NCBI GenBank assembly: GCA_039933515.1
Contig: JBDTNY010000123.1
Location: 1-12,193 of the forward strand
From: JAOUEA01 sp039933515
GTDB lineage: Bacteria > Actinomycetota > UBA4738 > HRBIN12
DNA length: 12,193 nucleotides
Reading direction: 5' to 3'
Numbering within the stretch: position 1 is the first letter of the stretch; every line of letters starts with the position of its first letter. The notes beneath the pieces were generated by a model that worked only from the letters and a program-made list of their open reading frames with translations, was not told where the DNA came from and made no database searches. Shown piece after piece: positions 6,705 to 12,193 of this stretch. A program made the position numbers and the translations under genes.

Positions 6705-6727
6705 TCGCGGTCTGCGACGATGGACCG

Positions 6728-8158
6728 ATGGAACCGGGAGCGGTGTCGCACCGCGAGCTGCGTTCGTCGGATCTCGCGCTCGTGCGCGAGCAGCTGGGCA
6801 GGGAGCCGACGACCCCGTTCGCCGTCGTGGCGCGCTGCACGGGGGGGCATCCGCTCGTGATCCGGAACGCCCCGCTCGACGCCAGCGGCGATCCGTTCCC
6901 CACCACCTACTGGCTGACCTGCCCCGACGCGGTGAAGGCGGTGTCGCGCATCGAGTCCGAAGGCTGGATCGCGCGGCTGAACGACCGGGTGCACGACGAC
7001 GAGGCATTCGACGAAGCGCTGGAGGCGGCGCATCGAGCGTACGCCGATGAACGGGCTGCCGAGCTGACCGAGGCTCGGGCGTGGGGCGGCGTCGCCGGCA
7101 CCAGAACCGGCGTGAAGTGTCTCCACGCGCATTACGCGTACCACCTCGCCGGAGGCGACGATCCGGTCGGTGCGTGGACGGCCGAGCGCGCCGAGCCGAT
7201 CCACCCCGCCCGGCTATCCGAGCGGATCGCCGTGATCGACCAGGGCACGAACTCGACCCGGCTCCTGGTGGTCGAGCGCGGCGCGGCCGGCACGACCCCC
7301 ACGGAGCTCGCGCGGGACATGGTCATCACCCGGCTCGGCCAGGGCGTGGATCGGAACGGCAGGATCGAGCCGGAGGCGCTCGATCGGACGCTCGGGGTGA
7401 TCGAGCGGGCGTGCCGGCAAGCCCGGCACCTGGGCGCCCGGCAGATCCGTGTCGCGGCCACGAGCGCGGTGCGCGACGCCGAGAACCGGGACGTCTTCGC
7501 CGACGCGGTACGCCGCATCGCGGGAAGCCCGCTCGAGGTGATCACCGGCGAGCACGAGGCCGCCCTCTCGTTCCTGGGCGGCACGGTCGGCCTCGACCCC
7601 GCCGATGCGTCCGGCCCGTTCCTGCTCTTCGACATCGGCGGTGGTTCCACGGAGTTCGTGACGGGAGAGTTTCCCGGCGAGGTCGCGGACGCGATCTCGA
7701 CGCGGATGGGAAGCGTCCGATTGACCGAACGGCTCGTCAGGCACGATCCGCCGGCCCCCGAGGATCTGGCCGCCCTCGTGACCGAGGTGGAGGAGCGTCT
7801 CGACGAGGCCGCCGCCGCGATCCCCGGGGCGCGCGACGCGCGGACGCTCGTGGCGGTCGCCGGTACCGCGACGACGCTCCAGGCGATCTCGCTCGGGCTC
7901 GATCGGTACGACCCCGACGCGATCCATCGCTCGTGGCTCTCGCTCGAGGACGCCGAGCGCATCCTGCTCGACCTCGCGCGCATGACGAACGCGGAACGGG
8001 CCGGGCTCCCGGTCATGGCGCCCGGTCGCGGCGACGTCATCGTCGCCGGGGCCGTGATCTTCGTCGAGACGCTCCGCCGGTTCGGGTTCGATCGGGCGCT
8101 CGTGAGCGAGACCGACATCCTCGACGGGCTGGCGTTCGAGCTGCTCGGCATCCGGTAA
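6728..8158 (+). CDS. DUF501 domain fused to Ppx/GppA exopolyphosphatase
   Basis: One 476-residue frame joins two proteins that are normally separate neighbours in actinobacteria (Rv1025 and Rv1026/ppx2 in M. tuberculosis). Residues about 12-152 are DUF501: VREQLGREP (19-27), FPTTYWLTCPD (57-67), SRIESEGW and VKCLHAHYAYHLAGGDDPVG (129-148). After a linker, residues 167-476 are a Ppx/GppA phosphatase of the ASKHA fold, which trims polyphosphate or the 5' phosphate of pppGpp. Its motifs are IDQGTNSTRLLV (170-181), AATSAVRDAEN (243-253), the catalytic region TGEHEAAL (273-280), FDIGGGSTEF (301-310), MGSVRLTE (327-334) and AGTATTLQA (378-386). I checked codons through the junction at about 7180-7240 and found no stop; GTG 7231 could initiate internally but would clip the first strand. 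ATG 6728 gives a full DUF501; GTG 6743 is an alternative start. The TAA stop overlaps the next gene's -10 box. Confidence 0.92.
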   Translation: MEPGAVSHRELRSSDLALVREQLGREPTTPFAVVARCTGGHPLVIRNAPLDASGDPFPTTYWLTCPDAVKAVSRIESEGWIARLNDRVHDDEAFDEALEAAHRAYADERAAELTEARAWGGVAGTRTGVKCLHAHYAYHLAGGDDPVGAWTAERAEPIHPARLSERIAVIDQGTNSTRLLVVERGAAGTTPTELARDMVITRLGQGVDRNGRIEPEALDRTLGVIERACRQARHLGARQIRVAATSAVRDAENRDVFADAVRRIAGSPLEVITGEHEAALSFLGGTVGLDPADASGPFLLFDIGGGSTEFVTGEFPGEVADAISTRMGSVRLTERLVRHDPPAPEDLAALVTEVEERLDEAAAAIPGARDARTLVAVAGTATTLQAISLGLDRYDPDAIHRSWLSLEDAERILLDLARMTNAERAGLPVMAPGRGDVIVAGAVIFVETLRRFGFDRALVSETDILDGLAFELLGIR

Positions 8159-8161
8159 CCT
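8156..8161 (+). promoter_or_regulatory. Putative -10 box of the cyclophilin gene
   Basis: TAACCT ends 10 bp before the ATG at 8172, and no Shine-Dalgarno is visible. Its first three bases are the TAA stop codon of the upstream gene, so part of the match is forced by the stop and confidence is lowered. Confidence 0.35.
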
Positions 8162-8171
8162 CGGTCGCCGT

Positions 8172-9014
8172 ATGCCCAGTCGCGCACGAGAACGACAGCT
8201 CGCCAAGCTCGCCGCTCGCCGGCAGGCCGAGCGCCGCGCGGCACGGCGGCGCCGTAACCTGATCCTCGGCGGCATCGCTTCGGGCGCGGCGGTCGTGCTC
8301 CTTGCCGCGGGTGCGGCGGCCCTCTTCGGGGGTGAGGACACCTCCGCGATCGGCTCTCCTTCTGCATCGGCGTCGGGGAAGCCGGGCGCGCAGATCGGCA
8401 CGGTCGATCCGCAGCCGGCGCCTACCACCGTCGCCTGTGGCGCCAGCGCGCCGAAGTCCGCCGGCGAACCCAAGCCGCAGTTCGCGGGTCCTCCGCCCAT
8501 GAAGATCGATCCCTCGAAGACCTATACGGCGACCTTCGACACCTCGTGCGGGACGATCGTGGTGGAGCTCGACGCGAAGGCGGCACCTCAGACCGTCAAC
8601 AGTTTCGTGTTCCTCGCGGACAAGGGGTACTTCGACGGCCAGTACGTGATCCGGCTCGACACGTCGATCGACGTGATCCAAGCGGGCGACCCCACTGGCT
8701 CGGGGGGCGGCGGACCGGGGTACTCGATCCCCGACGAGCTCCAGGGTGCGGAGACCTACGTGCCGGGCACGATCGCCATGGCCAAGGGAGCCCTCCCCAA
8801 CAGCGGCGGTTCGCAGTTCTTCATCATCACCGGCCCCAACGGGCAGAACCTCGACAGCTCGCCCAACTACACGATCTTCGGTTCGATCGTGAAGGGGCTC
8901 GACGTCGCGCAGCGGATCCAGCAGCTGCCGATCGCGGATCCCGCCGCCGGTCTCTCCGGGCAGCAGCCGACGCAGGCGGTCTACTTCAACTCCGTCAGCG
9001 TGAAGGCCCGCTAG
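8172..9014 (+). CDS. Membrane-anchored cyclophilin-type peptidyl-prolyl isomerase with altered active site
   Basis: A 280-residue protein with a strongly basic N-terminus (1-28), one transmembrane helix (about 30-52), a Ser/Pro/Ala linker (58-112) and a cyclophilin domain (about 117-280) outside the membrane. The layout is like that of actinobacterial PpiB proteins, which fold exported or cell-wall proteins. QAGDPTGSGGGGPGY (170-184) and NSGGSQFFIIT (210-220) are diagnostic. The usual FHRV-x(3)-F-x(2)-QGGD reads VIRLDTSIDVIQAGD (159-173): the catalytic Arg is kept as R161, but His is replaced by Ile, the conserved Phe is lost, and one residue appears to be inserted before the conserved Gln. 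Activity may be weak or altered. The last 20 bp overlap the 3' end of the convergent deaminase gene. Position after ppx with its own possible promoter argues against strict operon membership. Confidence 0.9.
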   Translation: MPSRARERQLAKLAARRQAERRAARRRRNLILGGIASGAAVVLLAAGAAALFGGEDTSAIGSPSASASGKPGAQIGTVDPQPAPTTVACGASAPKSAGEPKPQFAGPPPMKIDPSKTYTATFDTSCGTIVVELDAKAAPQTVNSFVFLADKGYFDGQYVIRLDTSIDVIQAGDPTGSGGGGPGYSIPDELQGAETYVPGTIAMAKGALPNSGGSQFFIITGPNGQNLDSSPNYTIFGSIVKGLDVAQRIQQLPIADPAAGLSGQQPTQAVYFNSVSVKAR

Positions 9015-10005
9015 CGCCGGCGAGCCATCGGCCGATGTCGCGGTCGATCGCGGCCTTCAGTTCGTCGTCGGCGAAGCTCGCGCGAACCCCCGTCCGCGCG
9101 ATCTCTGCGAGCTGTTCGTCGGTGTAGCGCCACGTCGCTCGCGCGGCCTCGTACACGTCCGTAAGCCACGCGCCGAACATCGGCGGATCGTCGGAGTTGA
9201 GGGTGACGACGACTCCGGCCGCCCGGAGCCGCTCGAACGGGTGATCGGCCAAACTGGCGTGCACGCCGGTCGCGACGTTCGAGACGGGAGAGACCTCGAG
9301 CGGGATGCCCAGGTCGGCGAGCCGCGCCATCAGCTCGGGATCGCCGGCCGCCGCCACGCCGTGCCCGATGCGGTCCGGCTGGTAATGCTCCAAAGTCGCC
9401 CAGACGTTCGCGGCGCCCGCCCACTCGCCCGCGTGCGGAACCGACTTCAGGCCGGCCTCCTTCGCCGCTCGGAAGTGGTGCGCGAACGCCCCGACGTCGG
9501 TACGTTCGCTGCCGGCGGCGTTCAGCGCCACGACGCCCCGGCCCGCGTACTTCAGGGCGACCTCGAGGACCTTGTCGGCCTGCTCGATGCCCAGGTCGCG
9601 CACGATGTCGGGATCGAGCCGCACGACGACGCCGGTGTCGCGCTCGCCCGCGGCGAGCCCGTCCAGGATCGCTTCGATCGGCCCGAACCAGTCGCCGCCG
9701 AGCCGCTCGGCGTGGTTCGACGGGGAGAAGACGGCCTCCGCGTAGCGCACGCCGTTCGCCGCGAGGTCTTCGCACATCTCGTAGGCGAGTCGGTGGAAGT
9801 CGTCGAGGTCGTTCATCAGCGAGCACATCGCGACGTACTGCTCGATGAAGTCGATGTGGCCGGCGAAGTGCCAGCCGTCGTCGGTGAGTCCCGAGGGAAG
9901 CGCGAGCCCCTGTCGGTCGGCGAGGTCACGCACGGTATCGATGCGCATCGCGCCCTCGAGGTGGAGGTGGAGCTCGGCCTTCGGGAGCGCGGACAGGTCT
10001 CGCAT
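8995..10005 (-). CDS. Adenosine deaminase family protein
   Basis: A zinc-dependent deaminase of the amidohydrolase superfamily, 336 residues, cytoplasmic. The conserved chemistry is intact: zinc ligands H13 and H15 in AELHLHLEG (10-18), H191 in PHAGE with catalytic E194, H215 in RIGHG, and D272 with D273 in LNSDDPP (269-275). The likeliest role is deamination of adenosine or deoxyadenosine in purine salvage. The substrate-binding segment reads LNAAGSE (161-167) where typical adenosine deaminases have DLAGDE, so an altered substrate is possible. Related enzymes act on adenine or on 6-aminodeoxyfutalosine in menaquinone synthesis. The ATG at 10005 yields the standard N-terminus; the frame is open upstream but lacks family character. 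Its 3' end overlaps the cyclophilin gene by 20 bp, and its 5' end is 24 bp from the divergent methyltransferase. Confidence 0.9.
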   Translation of the reverse strand: MRDLSALPKAELHLHLEGAMRIDTVRDLADRQGLALPSGLTDDGWHFAGHIDFIEQYVAMCSLMNDLDDFHRLAYEMCEDLAANGVRYAEAVFSPSNHAERLGGDWFGPIEAILDGLAAGERDTGVVVRLDPDIVRDLGIEQADKVLEVALKYAGRGVVALNAAGSERTDVGAFAHHFRAAKEAGLKSVPHAGEWAGAANVWATLEHYQPDRIGHGVAAAGDPELMARLADLGIPLEVSPVSNVATGVHASLADHPFERLRAAGVVVTLNSDDPPMFGAWLTDVYEAARATWRYTDEQLAEIARTGVRASFADDELKAAIDRDIGRWLAGASGPSR

Positions 10006-10011
10006 CCGTCG

Positions 10012-10017
10012 ATGGTA
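10012..10017 (-). promoter_or_regulatory. Putative -10 box of the deaminase gene, leaderless
   Basis: On the minus strand this reads TACCAT, ending 6 bp before the ATG at 10005. It overlaps by two bases the -10 box of the divergent methyltransferase (10016-10021). No -35 element is clear and no ribosome-binding site is present. Confidence 0.45.
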
Positions 10018-10021
10018 GCGT
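10016..10021 (+). promoter_or_regulatory. Putative -10 box of the methyltransferase gene, leaderless
   Basis: TAGCGT ends 8 bp before the ATG at 10030. Only 24 bp separate the two divergent start codons, so both transcripts would begin at or near their ATGs and their open complexes would exclude each other. Confidence 0.45.
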
Positions 10022-10029
10022 CGCGGCCG

Positions 10030-10821
10030 ATGAGCGAGCGCTACACCTACGGTGACTCCGAGCTTGCCGCCGAGCGGCTCGGTCTCGTGGCGCGCGTCTT
10101 CGAGCCGACGACGCGGGCGTTCCTCGAGCGATCGGTGACCGCGGCGCCGACGCTCGCCTACGACCTGGGGTGCGGCCCCGGGCACACGACACGCCTGGTG
10201 GGCACGGTGACCGGCGCCGAGTGGGTCGTCGGCCTGGACCGGTCGGGACCGTTCCTCGAGCGGGCGGAGTTGGACGCCCCGCCCGGCATCTCGTTCCGGG
10301 CGCACGATGTCCGCGAGGTGCCGTTCCCGGAAGGGGCAGCGGACCTGATCTACTGCCGGCTGCTACTCGCCCACCTGGTGGATCCGCCAGGTGTCGTGAG
10401 TCGCTGGACGACGCAGCTCGCGCCGGGCGGGTTGGCGCTGCTCGACGAGCTCGAGGCGATCGAGACTGCCGACCCCGTGTTCGGCGCGTACCTTCGCGAC
10501 GTGGCGCTCCCGGTCGTCGAGGCGCAGGGAGCGCGGCTGCTCGCAGGTCCGGTGCTAGCCGCGATGCCCGACCCGACCGGGATGGAACGGATCGCCGACG
10601 ACGTGGTGTCGTTCACGCCGTCGGCCGCCGAGAGCGCCCGCATCTTCGGGATGAACCTCGCGGTGCTCGTGGATCGCGACGAGGTCTCGCTGCAGCCGGC
10701 GCTGGCCGCATACCTCGCCGCGATCGCGGACGGCACGAGGAGACCTGAGCCGGTCGTGTGGCGGATGCGCCAGCTCGCGTTCCGCCGGACGGCAGTATCG
10801 GTGGCGTCCGCCAGCGACTAG
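10030..10821 (+). CDS. Class I SAM-dependent methyltransferase
   Basis: A 263-residue Rossmann-fold methyltransferase of unknown substrate. Motif I is YDLGCGPGHTT (44-54). The acidic residue that would bind the SAM ribose is in VVGLDRS (D70). AHDVREVPFP (91-100) carries the adenine-contacting Asp, and DLIYCRLLLAHL (105-116) and LAPGGLALLDE (130-140) are post-motif strands of the ubiE/COQ5-like type. The C-terminal 120 residues are helical and variable, as expected for the substrate-recognition part. The ATG at 10030 lies 24 bp from the divergent deaminase start and has no ribosome-binding site, consistent with a leaderless transcript. The TAG stop forms the first three bases of the box upstream of the tRNA gene. 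Neighbours give no clue to the substrate. Confidence 0.88.
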   Translation: MSERYTYGDSELAAERLGLVARVFEPTTRAFLERSVTAAPTLAYDLGCGPGHTTRLVGTVTGAEWVVGLDRSGPFLERAELDAPPGISFRAHDVREVPFPEGAADLIYCRLLLAHLVDPPGVVSRWTTQLAPGGLALLDELEAIETADPVFGAYLRDVALPVVEAQGARLLAGPVLAAMPDPTGMERIADDVVSFTPSAAESARIFGMNLAVLVDRDEVSLQPALAAYLAAIADGTRRPEPVVWRMRQLAFRRTAVSVASASD

Positions 10822-10824
10822 CAT
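10819..10824 (+). promoter_or_regulatory. Putative -10 box of the tRNA-Leu gene
   Basis: TAGCAT ends 9 bp before the mature tRNA 5' end at 10834. It overlaps the methyltransferase TAG stop codon, so the TA is partly forced, and no -35 is evident. Confidence 0.3.
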
Positions 10825-10833
10825 CGCCGGGCG

Positions 10834-10919
10834 GCCCGGGTGTCGGAACTGGTAGACGACGGCGCCTTAAAAGCGCCTGCCTCGAGAGAGGCGTGTGGGT
10901 TCGAGTCCCACCCCGGGCA
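10834..10919 (+). tRNA. tRNA-Leu, anticodon UAA
   Basis: An 86-nt class II tRNA that folds completely. The acceptor stem GCCCGGG (10834-10840) pairs with CCCGGGC (10912-10918). The D stem is TCG with CGA. The anticodon stem GGCGC pairs with GCGCC around loop CTTAAAA, giving anticodon TAA (10868-10870). The long variable arm is GCCTC/GAGGC (10879-10892) with loop GAGA. The T stem GTGGG pairs with CCCAC around TTCGAGT, and the discriminator base is A (10919). CCA is not encoded. It reads UUA (and possibly UUG) codons, which are very rare in such GC-rich genes; I found no TTA codon in the coding regions called here. Confidence 0.97.
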
Positions 10920-10924
10920 CGGAC

Positions 10925-10953
10925 TTGAGGGGGTTCCCGGTCCGGAATAGGGT
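10925..10953 (+). promoter_or_regulatory. Sigma-70-type promoter of the cyclase gene
   Basis: TTGAGG (10925-10930) is followed by exactly 17 bp and then TAGGGT (10948-10953). Six bases later is the ATG at 10960, so the predicted first transcribed base is at or next to the A of ATG. This is the best complete promoter in the window, and it separates the gene from the tRNA. Confidence 0.6.
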
Positions 10954-10959
10954 GCGGCG

Positions 10960-12193
10960 ATGGCGACCTGCTCCTCCTGCGCACACGAGAACAACGACGG
11001 CGCGAAGTTCTGTGAGGAGTGCGCCACGCCGCTCGGCGCCCCCGCTCGTCCGGTCGCCGAGGAACGCAAGGTCGTCACCTCGCTCTTCTGTGACCTCGTC
11101 GGGTTCACCGCCACCTCCGAGTCCGCCGACCCCGAAGACGTGGACCAGATGCTCGCTTCCTACTTCACGATGGCCCGCACGGCGATCGAAGCCTACGGCG
11201 GGGTGGTGGAAAAGTTCATCGGGGATGCCGTCGTCGGGGTCTTCGGGGTCCCCGCGGCCCACGAGGACGATCCCGAGCGTGCCGTCAGGGCCGGACTCCG
11301 GATCTGCGAGGCCGCCGAGGATCTCACCTCGGTCGGGGGTGCACCCCTGAAGCTCCGTGTCGGCATCAACACCGGCGAGGCCCTGGTCCGCCTCGGGATC
11401 ACGCCCGGCTCGGGTGAAGGGTTCCTCTCCGGGGATTCAGTGAACACCGCCTCGCGTCTGCAGTCGGTCGCTCCCGAGATGGGGGTGGCGGTGGGTCTGG
11501 GGACCTACGAGGCGACCGAGCAGGTCTTCGACTACGACGAGCTCGAGCCCGCGACGCTCAAAGGCAAATCCGAGCCCGTTCGGGTCTTCTGGGCCAAGTC
11601 CTCGAGAGCGAGGTTCGGGACCGACCTCACCCGGGTCCATGACACCCCGTTCATCGGGCGCGAGATCGACCTGGCGCTCCTCAAGGGGATCTTCGACAAG
11701 ACCGTCGCGGCCAACGCACCCCAGCTCGTGACCGTGGTCGGGGAGCCGGGCCTCGGCAAGTCTCGGATCGTGGCCGAGCTGTTCGCCTACACCGACACCA
11801 AGCCCGAGCTCATCACCTGGCGTCAGGGTCGATGCCTGCCCTACGGGGAGGGCATCACCTTCTGGGCGCTGGGAGAGATCCTCAAGGCCCACACAGGGAT
11901 CCTGGAGTCCGACCCGGCGGAGGTCGCGAATGCCAAGCTCGAGGTGGTCCTGCCCGAGGGTTCCGAGCGCGAGTGGTTCCGCCAACGGCTGCTGCCGCTG
12001 CTGGGGATCGAAGCGAACTCCCCGGCCGAACGCGAGGAGCTGTTTACCGCCTGGCTTCGGTTCTTCGAGCTCGTCGCCGAGCAGGACCCGACCGTGCTCG
12101 TGTTCGAGGACCTGCACTGGGCCGAACCCGCGATGCTCGAGTTCATCGAACATCTGGCCGACCGGGCCGAGGGCGTGCCTCTGCTCATCGTCT
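10960..12193 (+). CDS. Zinc-ribbon, class III nucleotidyl cyclase and ATPase multidomain protein (partial, runs off the window)
   Basis: 411 codons are present, open to the last base. Residues 1-25 form a zinc ribbon (C4, C7, C18, C21). Residues about 35-213 are a class III cyclase domain that should make cAMP or cGMP: metal aspartates D45 in FCDLVGFT and D89 in KFIGDAVVGVFG, substrate lysine K85, and the N162/R166 pair in SGDSVNTASRL. All core catalytic residues are kept. The adenine-selecting Asp of some cyclases is Phe here (F155), so base specificity is open. From about 229 an AAA/STAND-like ATPase begins: FIGRE, Walker A GEPGLGKS (261-268) and Walker B LVFEDLHW (380-387). This architecture is widespread in actinobacteria and usually continues for several hundred residues with TPR-like repeats, which lie outside the window. 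The start is supported by the promoter just upstream. Confidence 0.93.
   Translation, partial: MATCSSCAHENNDGAKFCEECATPLGAPARPVAEERKVVTSLFCDLVGFTATSESADPEDVDQMLASYFTMARTAIEAYGGVVEKFIGDAVVGVFGVPAAHEDDPERAVRAGLRICEAAEDLTSVGGAPLKLRVGINTGEALVRLGITPGSGEGFLSGDSVNTASRLQSVAPEMGVAVGLGTYEATEQVFDYDELEPATLKGKSEPVRVFWAKSSRARFGTDLTRVHDTPFIGREIDLALLKGIFDKTVAANAPQLVTVVGEPGLGKSRIVAELFAYTDTKPELITWRQGRCLPYGEGITFWALGEILKAHTGILESDPAEVANAKLEVVLPEGSEREWFRQRLLPLLGIEANSPAEREELFTAWLRFFELVAEQDPTVLVFEDLHWAEPAMLEFIEHLADRAEGVPLLIV

Noticed and set aside
7081..8500. Overlapping ORFs of about 400 codons on both strands across the DUF501-ppx gene
   Set aside because: They are Arg-rich or His/Glu-rich shadows; the real frame contains all phosphatase motifs.
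11437..12153. A 238-codon minus-strand ORF opposite the cyclase gene
   Set aside because: It is antisense to the ATPase and cyclase domains, with no family resemblance or start signals.
1..12193. Mobile elements, CRISPR arrays, restriction or toxin-antitoxin systems
   Set aside because: I saw no transposase or integrase motifs, regularly spaced repeats, nuclease/antitoxin pairs or target-site duplications. The tRNA-Leu gene has no adjacent integrase or visible partial duplicate within the window.

Overview
This 12.2 kb window is very GC-rich and gene-dense. It looks like chromosomal DNA from a high-GC actinobacterium, probably a deep-branching or uncultured Actinomycetota lineage. The main evidence is the cluster mazG - eno - ftsB/divIC - DUF501 - ppx, whose core order matches the mazG-eno-ftsB-DUF501-ppx2 neighbourhood of mycobacteria and other actinobacteria. 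A GSP13/YabR-type S1 protein sits between ftsB and DUF501-ppx, recalling the divIC-yabR pairing of Bacillota. Supporting evidence is the predominance of GTG, TTG and apparently leaderless ATG starts. I see no insertion sequence, phage gene, CRISPR array or restriction system.

Layout. (1) 1-1883, plus strand: the 3' end of an unidentified protein with a Pro/Thr/Ala tail, then mazG overlapping its stop, then a PLP-dependent serine/threonine dehydratase. (2) 1906-4394, plus: a two-domain GNAT acetyltransferase, enolase, and an FtsB/DivIC-like divisome protein. (3) 4420-5580, minus: a secreted seven-bladed beta-propeller that interrupts the conserved order. (4) 5768-6133, plus: a small S1-domain protein with no normal start codon at the expected place. 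(5) 6140-6691, minus: a RimJ/RimL-type acetyltransferase. (6) 6728-9014, plus: a DUF501-Ppx/GppA fusion and a membrane-anchored cyclophilin. (7) 8995-10005, minus: an adenosine-deaminase-family enzyme. (8) 10030-12193, plus: a SAM methyltransferase, tRNA-Leu(UAA), and the first 411 codons of a zinc-ribbon/class III cyclase/ATPase signalling protein that runs off the end.

Most genes are housekeeping: nucleotide-pool cleaning (MazG), glycolysis (Eno), division (FtsB), polyphosphate/pppGpp turnover (Ppx), purine salvage (Ada) and protein folding (cyclophilin). Spacing is tight: same-strand gaps are mostly 4-25 bp, convergent genes touch or overlap, and two divergent gaps are only 24 and 36 bp. 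No gene-free stretch reaches 300 bp; the longest is 187 bp (5581-5767).

Most worth a second look: the in-frame DUF501-Ppx fusion; the S1 gene, whose ribosome-binding site and family-typical N-terminus both point to an ATC codon; the recurrent TANNNT box 6-10 bp before ATG starts, implying leaderless transcripts, including an interlocked divergent pair in 24 bp; a perfect hairpin abutting the enolase -10 box; and the propeller with a likely disulfide closing its ring. I do not see a clear new defence or mobile system here.
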